A DNA stretch of 18,133 bases from CAYOBW01 sp964402115 (GTDB lineage: Bacteria; Verrucomicrobiota; Kiritimatiellia; UBA8416; CAYOBW01): contig CAYOBW010000136.1 in the NCBI GenBank assembly GCA_964402115.1, positions 1 to 18,133 on the forward strand, given 5' to 3'. The translations under genes were made by a program, and so were the position numbers. Below are positions 1 through 6,600 of the stretch, piece after piece. Each line of letters starts with the position of its first letter. Within the stretch, counting starts at the first letter, position 1. The notes under the pieces are model-generated. The model did not search any database. It had not been told where the DNA came from and saw only the letters and a program-made list of their open reading frames with translations.

Positions 1-22
1 TCTCCCTATCTCCTTATCTCCC
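1..22. repeat. 8-bp tandem repeat cut by window edge
   Basis: Units TCTCCCTA, TCTCCTTA and TCTCCC follow one another directly, a period of 8 bp with one mismatch. On the minus strand this is a purine-only tract apart from T (GGAGATA units). The array reaches base 1, so its full length is unknown. It supplies the last codons and the stop of the minus-strand gene at 6-380. Confidence 0.6.
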
Positions 23-380
23 ACTGCATTGCCTCCTCATGCGGCGCAGACATGCCATCGTCATAACTGGCAGTGACCCGGGTATTGTCGTTAACCGCTT
101 TGGTGAGTGCGACGCCATTGAACTTCACCCCGGTGATGGTAAGAACTTGGTTGTTGTTTCCCGGCTCGCTGCCGAACACAACCACCAGCTTGCTCACGCC
201 CGTGGCGTTGTAGCTCACCAAGGTTGTTCCGAGGTGCGTGGTGGCAAACTGGGTCTTGGTTGAATCGACGAAGCCCTTGACGGTGCTGCCGACGATCGTG
301 ATCGCCGCGTTGGCCGGGGCGGCGGTTAGCGCGAGCCCGGCGATCGCGATCGTGAGGGCCAATACGTTTCTGGTTTTCAT
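6..380 (-). CDS. Short secreted protein, probably C-terminally truncated
   Basis: A 124-residue protein with a clear Sec signal peptide: MKTR, then a hydrophobic core to about residue 21, with likely cleavage after APANA at residue 25. The start is ATG at 380, supported by a perfect AGGAGG nine bases upstream. The mature part is rich in beta-strand-like segments (VSKLVVVFGSEPG, VLTITGVKFNGVALTKAV), the style of long extracellular beta-sandwich proteins. After residue about 95 the sequence loses that character (SAPHEEAMQWEIRR), and the last codons and stop come from an 8-bp tandem repeat at the window edge. I infer that a longer gene was interrupted, or lost its 3' part, at the repeat. I do not recognise the family. 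It lies 105 bp downstream of the 486-2414 gene on the same strand and could be read from the same transcript. An intact small secreted protein is the alternative. Confidence 0.6.
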   Translation of the reverse strand: MKTRNVLALTIAIAGLALTAAPANAAITIVGSTVKGFVDSTKTQFATTHLGTTLVSYNATGVSKLVVVFGSEPGNNNQVLTITGVKFNGVALTKAVNDNTRVTASYDDGMSAPHEEAMQWEIRR

Positions 381-389
381 GCCCGCATT

Positions 390-395
390 CCTCCT
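390..395 (-). promoter_or_regulatory. Shine-Dalgarno for the 380 start
   Basis: AGGAGG on the minus strand, nine bases before the ATG at 380. It fixes the start of the short secreted protein. The rest of the 105-bp spacer (381-485) contains only a short palindrome, GCCGACTGTCGGC at 423-435, with no T-run. Confidence 0.7.
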
Positions 396-485
396 GACCG
401 CCTTCGCGATCCATCCGAACTCGCCGACTGTCGGCTGCTGTATCTCACACCCTGCTTCATCCTGAAAACGGCAGTTGATCGTGTT

Positions 486-2414
486 TCACCGGACGATGAG
501 TACCATACCCCCCAGGCCCGAGACCAGGTAGCCCTCGGCGTCGATGCCAACGGGGCTCCCGTCGATGCTGATCTTCTCCAGTTGCGCGCTCGTCAGGGCG
601 CTGGCGCCGGCGCCGAAACGCACCGCACGGGGGCCAAGCCTGCCCAGCAGGGTCAGCGTTCCCGGCCAGGCGAGCGCCGAGCTGTCAAGAAAGCTCAGGC
701 TCCCCGCACCGAGCACGAGGGAGCCGGAACCGGTCACGGCCAGCGTGCCGAGCCGGTTGCTGAAGCCGCCCATGTCCAGCGCCCCGCCCGCCAGAACGAC
801 GTTGTTGTCCGCGTCGAGCGTGTTGTCGGCGCCGAGCCGCAAGACGCCGGCGTTGACGGTGGTGGGGCCGGTGTAGGAGTTCGCGCCGGCGAGGACGAGC
901 GTGCCCGAACCCGTCTTGGAGATTTGCCGGGCCGTGGGATCATGGGAGAGCGGAGACCCAATGGTTGCGGTCAGGTTCGGGTCAACGGAAACCCGCATGT
1001 CGGCCGTCATCCGGAGCCCACCGCCCGACAGCGTCACCGCACCTTCCTCGAAGCTCAGATCGCCGATATCCTGGACCCCGTCCACCGTCACCGTGTAGGC
1101 GCCCGTGGCATCCTTGCCGGCGGCAAAGCAGGCCGTCTGCCCTGCCGTCCAGGCGTCGATTGACCCTCCTCCGCCGCCGGTGGAGTCGGTGTTCCAATAG
1201 GTATTGCTCCCGTCCCACGTTCCGGCCGGGCTGACGCTGCCCGCGCCGGCCGTGGCGCCGTCGAGGTCCCAGTAAGCAGGGCTGACGCCGACCATGGCCG
1301 CATAGGTCGCCCCGAAGCGGATCTCGTCGAACCCATACCCCGCATTGACTTTCAAGGAGGAAGTAATCGTGTCGAAGTTCGCTTGGTTCAGTACGGCGGT
1401 CCGGGTGTTCACGACCGGACCTTTCGACAGACCCGTGTCCGGCAGGTAGAGGTTGATCGTATCGTTGGCCGTGCCGTCGGCTCCCCAGACGATTTCACCG
1501 ACGATGAGCATTGTGGTGCTCGCGTTGACGGCGGGGCCAGTGTTTCCCCGTGAAACACCGTTGTTCCAGGTGCTTGCCTGCAATTTGCCCTGCTTGATCG
1601 TCCACCCGATGCCCTGGCCGCCCGCGGGCATGGGGAGATTGTTCCCGCTTCCAAGTGCATCTGTCCCGATGGCAAAACCCGTGTCGGGATTGATACCGGC
1701 TGTGGGGGGTGTGTTCACGACGATGCTGAACCAGAGCGTCGCTCCGTCTGCAAGCAAGCCGGCGGCGCTCAGAGCGGGCCCGATAGCGACGGAGCTGGCG
1801 GCGTTGGCAAAAGGACTCACATAGGTGACTTTGTTTCCGGAGACCGGCAGCGTGCCGTAGGTCAGACTGCCGGGCGTGACGCTGAATATCGTCGCGGCCA
1901 ACCATTTGCCGCTTAGACCTGTGCCCGGAGTGTTTCCATTCAAAGTGGCATCGCTGTCGGCGAACGGCTCATAGATCACGGGGGCGTTGCGCATGACGCT
2001 GAGGGTGTAGGTATTTGTCGCGGCCGTATCCGCTGAAACGACCACGGTGGCGATGGCGTTGTTTCCCGGGTTGAGACTGATGGCGCCGGAGGGATGGCCC
2101 GAAGCGACGGGACTGCCGTTCACCGTGATCGTTGCGTTGGTGTCGGCCGCCGTTGGCGTCACGGTCATGGTCGTGATCGGCCCGGGCACACTGGTCGCGT
2201 AGCTGAAGGTGTTGCTGGCGAAGGCGGGCGCCAGCGTGCCGGCGCTGGGCGCCAGGTTGGCGAGCTCTGCGTGGGTTTGCGCCAGTGCAGCTGCCGGCAA
2301 CGCGAGCAGCGCCAGGGCGGTTGGCAGTCCCCAGCCGTTGCGGATGCTCGTGCGGGCCATCCTTCCGGCCGCCTTCGCGGCTGCCCCGGCATTGCCTGCT
2401 GCGGCCTGCTGCAT
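486..2414 (-). CDS. Secreted cadherin-like/jelly-roll/PATR-repeat surface protein
   Basis: A 642-residue exported protein. A long n-region precedes a signal peptide (ALALLALPAAALA) with cleavage near residue 45. ATG at 2414 was chosen because AGGAGG lies 11 bases upstream; Met19 (2360) is an alternative. Residues 47-142 fit the cadherin-like beta-sandwich family (LAPSAGTLAPAFASNTFSY through TNTYTLSVMR). Residues 146-375 read as a LamG/concanavalin-like jelly roll, from YEPFAD to the closing DEIRFGATY. Residues 381-520 are a YWDLDGATAG module also present twice in the giant protein at 3671-11722. Residues 495-530 are a classic autotransporter-associated beta-strand repeat (SKTGSGTLVLAGANSYTG). 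The end has the usual SAQLEKISIDG segment and finishes in GGMVLIVR-stop. There is no beta-barrel translocator. Role inferred: cell-surface or extracellular structural or adhesive protein; ligand unknown. Confidence 0.85.
   Translation of the reverse strand: MQQAAAGNAGAAAKAAGRMARTSIRNGWGLPTALALLALPAAALAQTHAELANLAPSAGTLAPAFASNTFSYATSVPGPITTMTVTPTAADTNATITVNGSPVASGHPSGAISLNPGNNAIATVVVSADTAATNTYTLSVMRNAPVIYEPFADSDATLNGNTPGTGLSGKWLAATIFSVTPGSLTYGTLPVSGNKVTYVSPFANAASSVAIGPALSAAGLLADGATLWFSIVVNTPPTAGINPDTGFAIGTDALGSGNNLPMPAGGQGIGWTIKQGKLQASTWNNGVSRGNTGPAVNASTTMLIVGEIVWGADGTANDTINLYLPDTGLSKGPVVNTRTAVLNQANFDTITSSLKVNAGYGFDEIRFGATYAAMVGVSPAYWDLDGATAGAGSVSPAGTWDGSNTYWNTDSTGGGGGSIDAWTAGQTACFAAGKDATGAYTVTVDGVQDIGDLSFEEGAVTLSGGGLRMTADMRVSVDPNLTATIGSPLSHDPTARQISKTGSGTLVLAGANSYTGPTTVNAGVLRLGADNTLDADNNVVLAGGALDMGGFSNRLGTLAVTGSGSLVLGAGSLSFLDSSALAWPGTLTLLGRLGPRAVRFGAGASALTSAQLEKISIDGSPVGIDAEGYLVSGLGGMVLIVR
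855..1274 (-). repeat. YWDLNG module, copy 1
   Basis: Protein-level repeat (residues 381-520 of the minus-strand protein). Landmarks in order are YWDLDGATAGAG, PAGTWDGSNTYWN, AWTAGQ, FAAGKDATGAYTVTVDG, LSFEEGAVTL and a PATR strand. The same landmarks occur in the same order at 4298-4745 and 9920-10350 in the plus-strand giant gene. The right boundary is approximate. Confidence 0.8.
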
Positions 2415-2425
2415 TGCAGCGCCCC

Positions 2426-2431
2426 CCTCCT
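2426..2431 (-). promoter_or_regulatory. Shine-Dalgarno deciding the 2414 start
   Basis: AGGAGG on the minus strand, 11 bases before ATG 2414, followed by a G-run. It favours the longer N-terminus over Met19 at 2360, although that gives an unusually long signal-peptide n-region. Confidence 0.5.
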
Positions 2432-2594
2432 GCCGGAAACGTCAGCTGCCGGCCGCCAGCAACCACGCGTTCAACCGTGCAGGGTTCAGGCAGCAAAAGC
2501 TGAGCGCTAATCCTGTATACGCAACTCTTATCAAGACTTCCACGGTTAGCGTCTTACATTAGCGCCATCGCCACAACCCGACCTGGTTCTTGGA

Positions 2595-2627
2595 GTGCGA
2601 CAAATGTGCCCGTATTTGCGACAAGTG
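2595..2627 (+). promoter_or_regulatory. Paired operator candidate, TGCGACA direct repeat, 21-bp period
   Basis: TGCGACAA begins at 2596 and again at 2617, exactly 21 bp apart, the period of paired AraC-family half-sites such as araI1/araI2. It lies about 180 bp upstream of the minus-strand 642-residue protein. A second pair in opposite orientation lies at 2838-2868. That these are regulator sites is inferred from the exact spacing and the divergent arrangement. Confidence 0.55.
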
Positions 2628-2631
2628 AGAG

Positions 2632-2797
2632 TTGAAAGCTGCACGGGCCTTATTGACCAGCATCGACATGGGGTACGAACGGGTCGGTTTCCGGACGGCC
2701 GAAGGGCTGGGCGAGCTCCTGGACGGGAAAACGCCAGCCCAGGCAAGCAATCCTGTCACAAACGTCTCCCCGCCCCTTCTCGGATCCCGGATGAGCG
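2632..2797 (+). pseudogene. Relic of LacI/XylR-type regulator ligand-binding domain
   Basis: Translated from 2632, this stretch reads LKAARALLTSIDMGYERVG, then FRTAEGLGELLDGKTP, then VSPPLLGSRMS. The pattern L-T-S-[IV]-D, five to six residues, G-[YF], then a leucine-rich helix ending in D-G-K-x-P, followed by PPL and a short R-x-S, matches the C-terminal part of the sugar-binding domain of XylR/LacI-type regulators as I know it (TSVD...ERIGYRAAELLDRLLxG, then VPPLGVVTRxS). Only about 55 codons are present, with no DNA-binding domain on either side and no start codon or ribosome site. I infer a decayed fragment of a regulator gene. The alternative is chance resemblance. Its position between the two TGCGACA pairs is suggestive. 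Confidence 0.4.
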
Positions 2798-2837
2798 GCA
2801 GGGCGGCGCCTGGCATTTCCTGCGGTCTTCCGTTTGC

Positions 2838-2868
2838 TTTGTCGCATTTCAGTATGCAAATGTCGCAC
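2838..2868 (-). promoter_or_regulatory. Second paired operator candidate, inverted orientation
   Basis: TGTCGCA occurs at 2840-2846 and 2861-2867, again exactly 21 bp apart. Read on the minus strand these are TGCGACA direct repeats, so this pair faces the pair at 2595-2627 across about 210 bp. It lies about 250 bp upstream of the plus-strand start at 3117. The only other exact TGCGACA/TGTCGCA I noticed in the window is a single coding copy at 4159-4165. Confidence 0.55.
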
Positions 2869-3040
2869 AAGTGCATTTCAAGCCTATTCCATCTTCCGCG
2901 AGAATCTGCGAGAATACAGGAATGGTCAGTGGCGCGACAATGCCTCTCGCGGGGTCATTTGCCGGCTGGGGGGTGATGACGCTGGTCGGCGAGCCTCTCT
3001 TGCTGTCTCGCTCTGCTGGGCGCCGCACCGGCGGTCCAGT

Positions 3041-3052
3041 CTTGGCGCCAAG
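3041..3052. other. 12-bp perfect palindrome in divergent spacer
   Basis: CTTGGCGCCAAG is perfectly self-complementary and lies 65 bp before the GTG at 3117. An 8-bp direct repeat, GCGAGAAT at 2898-2905 and 2908-2915 (10-bp period), lies upstream. Either could be a protein-binding site. I see no convincing -35/-10 pair; apart from these elements and the features listed separately, I see nothing else in 2798-3116. Confidence 0.25.
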
Positions 3053-3116
3053 GGCGCGTGGCGCGGAAGCGCAGCCCACCGCTTCCCCGACCAGCGTCCA
3101 ACCGAAAAGACAGATC

Positions 3117-3674
3117 GTGAACGAGCGGAGCGCCTTGAAGACGAGGTTCGCGCTGACCGTGGTCGTGAGATTGACGGCGGGTTCCGGACTGGCTCAGACC
3201 GCCACCTACATCGGTCCGAACACCGGCAACGCCGACAAGTGGAACCTGACGGCGAGCGGGGATACCGGCCCGGTTCCATCCGGAGCGGATAACGTGGTCA
3301 TTCCTGCCGGGAAACTGGCGACCGCGTGGCGCCAAAGCACGCCTCCCTACACGGGCAATCTGACCCTTGAAGCCGGTGCGCAGGTCGGGATCGGGTGGAC
3401 GACGGCGTTGCTCCTGTCCTACAACGCGCTCGGCACGCCCGGGGCCACGACCATCTTCATGCACGAGGGTTCCCTGATCAACATGCGGATGGGCGGCTCG
3501 CCCGGCATCCCGGCCATCGAACTCCTGGGTAACGGCAGCTGGTGTCTGAGCTCCTCGACCCAGCCGTCTTCGACCCCGACCTTTGGCCCTGGGATCAGCG
3601 GCGCCTACGTGTTTGCCCTTTACTGCGGTAGTGATGTCAAACTCGGACCCGACCACAAGGAGACGCAGTCATGA
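3117..3674 (+). CDS. Truncated secreted protein with NAD-W module, overlaps giant gene
   Basis: The open frame runs much further upstream, but I place the start at GTG 3117 (TTG 3135 and ATG 2922 are alternatives) because the signal peptide follows there: KTRFALTVVV, an Arg that breaks the core, then LTAGSGLAQ. The mature part (3201-3608) is a 136-residue copy of the module at 9071-9481 of the giant protein. Shared landmarks are YIGPNTGNADKWN, VVIPAGKL, YTGNLT, IGWTT, SYNALG, TTIFM, RMGG-P-PAI and FGPGISGAY. Roughly half the aligned residues agree by eye. Similarity stops abruptly after GAY, and the last 20 or so residues (ALYCGSDVKLGPDHKETQS) look like translated leader sequence. The stop overlaps the next start as ATGA, so translation may be coupled. 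I infer a 3'-deleted paralogue; a functional short secreted protein is possible. Confidence 0.5.
   Translation: MNERSALKTRFALTVVVRLTAGSGLAQTATYIGPNTGNADKWNLTASGDTGPVPSGADNVVIPAGKLATAWRQSTPPYTGNLTLEAGAQVGIGWTTALLLSYNALGTPGATTIFMHEGSLINMRMGGSPGIPAIELLGNGSWCLSSSTQPSSTPTFGPGISGAYVFALYCGSDVKLGPDHKETQS
3657..3662 (+). promoter_or_regulatory. Shine-Dalgarno of the giant gene
   Basis: AAGGAG lies eight bases before ATG 3671, inside the last codons of the preceding truncated ORF. It supports independent initiation of the giant protein as well as possible coupling through the ATGA overlap. Confidence 0.75.
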
Positions 3675-6600
3675 AACAACACACGCGGGCAGCCATGGCG
3701 ATCACGGTGATGGTGGGGCTGGCCACCGGGGCGGTGCAGGCGGCGGTGGTGTTCACCGCGAACTTCGAGAGCCCGACGGTCACGGGGTATGACCAGCAGC
3801 CGCCACTCCCCTCCGGCTGGGTGGCTGCCGCCCAGGGGTACAATGCAAGCCGTCACGGTCTGAATAACAAGAGCTCAGGCAACTTCACCGCACCCGCTGG
3901 GAATAATCAGGCCTATTGTTTCAGGTATACCAACTCCGGTCTTACGACCGGCGCTGGCGTGATCGGTGTGCTTGCCGCCAATGTCACCTACACGATCTCG
4001 TTCAATGTGGCGACAGACCTGGGAAGTCCGCCCGGCACCGCTTACACCGTGCAACTGATCGCGTTTGGCACGGGGGCTGCCCGCGATGACTGTCGTTCCA
4101 CGCCTTCCGGCAGTACACTGCTCGCTTCAAGAACCGGCACTGCAACCTCGAACAACATGTCGCAGAGCGACAGCTTCAGTTTCACGGCGAGTGACGCCAG
4201 CGCGGACTTGGGAAAGGATATCGGCATCCGGCTGATCGGAGCTACATCAGCAGCATTGATCGACAACGTGCAAGTGGATGCCGTCGACAACAAGCGTTAC
4301 TGGGACATCAGCGACACCACACCCGGAGCGGGCGGCGCCACGCCGGCCGGCCTCTGGAACGCGGCAAACACGCTTTGGAACCCCGTCTCCGCGGGCACTG
4401 GGACGGCAGCGGCATGGACGGCGGGACGAGTCGCAACCTTCGCTGCCGGCACGGACGCCACGGGAAGCTACATCGTCACCGTGGACGGTCTGCAAGACAT
4501 CAGTGGCCTGACCTTCGAGGAAGGAACGGTCACGCTGGCGGCCGGGGCGTCGCCGCAACTCCGCTTGACCGCCAATTCCGAGGTCTATGTCCCCTCGCTA
4601 TTCACTGCGACGGTCGCGGCCCCGTTCACCCAAGACGCCACGCCCCGAGTACTGACCAAGGTTGGCCCTGGCATGCTGGCGCTCTCCGGCGATAACAGCG
4701 CGGCGACGGGGGGCATGGCCATCAACGGCGGCGCCATCCGGTTTGAATCGGCGGCCGCCATCAACGGCACGACGCGCAACGTCACGGTCAACGCCGCAGG
4801 TACGGTGGTATTCGGTTCGTCCTTCGGCGCCGGCAACATTCCCGCCGCCTTGTTGGGCCGGATCGTGGCCGCCTCGGCGGGCGCGGTCGCCGCGGACAAC
4901 TATGACGGCACGGCCTTCAACTTCAACACGCCCAGCCTGACGGCTGCTTCGCTCGGCGCGGTCGGCAGCGTGACCTACACCGGCGCACTGACGCCCAACG
5001 GCACGGCCTACCGCCTCGGCGGCGGCGGCGGGACGCTCACCATGGCCAACGCCAACGCATTGACCGGTGCCAGAACCCTCACTGTCGGCGGCTCCGGCAC
5101 AGTCGTTCTTTCTGCCGACAACAATTACACCAGCGGCACCACTCTCAACGGGGGCACGCTCGTGATCGGTAGCGCGACAGCCCTCGGCTCCGGCACATTG
5201 ACCATCGCCGGCGCCGGCACGGTCCGAGCCTCGGGAACCGTCGTTATCGCCAACACCGTCGCCGCGAACAGCGATTTCAGCATAGCCGGCACCGGCTCGC
5301 TGACCCTGAGCGGCACCACGACGTTAAACGCCAACCGCATTATCACCCTCAACACCACTGCGGGCACCACCACCTTCGCTGGCATTGGCGGCGCAAACCG
5401 AACCCTCACGTTCTCGGGCAACGGCAACACGGCGGTGAGCGGCCCCATCACCACCGGCACCGGGACGCTGACCAAGAACGGCACGGGCACCCTCTTACTC
5501 TCCGGCGCGAGCACGTACAGTGGCGTGACGACGATCAGCGCCAGCGGCGGCACGTTGCAGTTCGCCAAGCAGGTCTCGCTGTACAACAACAACCCGGCCA
5601 ACTGGCTTAAGACGTTGATCATTGTCAACACCGGCAGCACGCTGGCGCTGAACGTCGGCGGCCCGGGCGAATTCACGACCGGCGACATCACCACCTTGCT
5701 GGCCAACCTCGCGGTCGGCATCAACAACAACGGCTTGCGGTCGGGTTCGAAGATCGCCTTCGACACCGCCAACGCGTCGCCGTCGACGTTCGCGGTGGCG
5801 GACAACATCGCCAACAGCGGCGGCACCGGCGGCGGCGCCATCGGCTTGCGGAAACTCGGCGCCAATACGCTGGAACTGACCGGTGTGAACACGTACACGG
5901 GGCCGACCACCGTCGAGGCCGGCGCGTTGCTGGTCAACAGCCCCGGGTCGCTGGCGAGCGGCAGCGCGGTGGCGGTCAACGGCGGCACGCTGGGCGGCAG
6001 CGGCGCCATCGGCGGTTCCGTGACCGTGGCGAGTGCCGGCAGCCTGGCGCCGGGCGCGGCGGCGGGGACGCTGGCGATCGGGGGCAACCTCGATATCTCC
6101 GCGATGGCCGCGGGTACGGGCAAGCTCAACTTCGAGCTCGATGCGCAGGCGGGGCCGAACGACCGGGTCGCCGTCAGCGGCACGTTGGCCATCGGGGCTG
6201 GCGCGCTCGGGTTCAGTGACTTCGTGTTCACCGACCTCGGCGGCGTGGAGGTCGGCACCTACACCTTGATCACCAGCAGCGGGATCCATGGCGGCGATTC
6301 GCTCGACGGCGCCGATCTCTCTGGCCCGTTTGCCGGCATGACCGGCACGTTGCAGATCAACGGCAACAACCTGGAACTGGTCATCTCCGGGGGCGACTCC
6401 TTCCCGCCAACCGTCGCGAGCCTCAGTCCCATCAACAACGCGACCGGCGTGAATGCCGTCGCCGACCTGAACGCCACGTTCAACGAGAACATCCAGCTCA
6501 TTGCGGGCGGGGTCGTCACGCTCATGAACCTGACCGACGCGTCGGCGACGCCGATCACGCTTCCGGACGCCCAGGTTTCTGCGGCGGGCGCCGTCCTGAC

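Noticed and set aside
6..23. QWEIRR end of the short protein as another copy of the Arg-stop tail
   Set aside because: It is encoded by the tandem repeat, has no hydrophobic strand before the Arg and does not align with the other three tails.
423..435. GCCGACTGTCGGC as a terminator between the two left genes
   Set aside because: The stem is only five to six base pairs with no T-run after it on the minus strand.
2500..2560. Minus-strand TTGATA / TATACA as a sigma70 promoter
   Set aside because: The two hexamers are only nine bases apart, and no -10-like box lies at the correct distance.
2934..2940. GCGACAA after CG as an additional operator half-site
   Set aside because: It lacks the leading T of the heptamer and has no partner at 21 bp.
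4159..4165. TGTCGCA as a third operator
   Set aside because: Single copy inside coding sequence with no partner at 21 bp; likely chance.
4700..6100. Repetitive GGC-rich stretches as a DNA repeat array or CRISPR
   Set aside because: Periodicity is at the protein level (PATR strands), units are unequal and there are no conserved spacers or direct DNA repeats.
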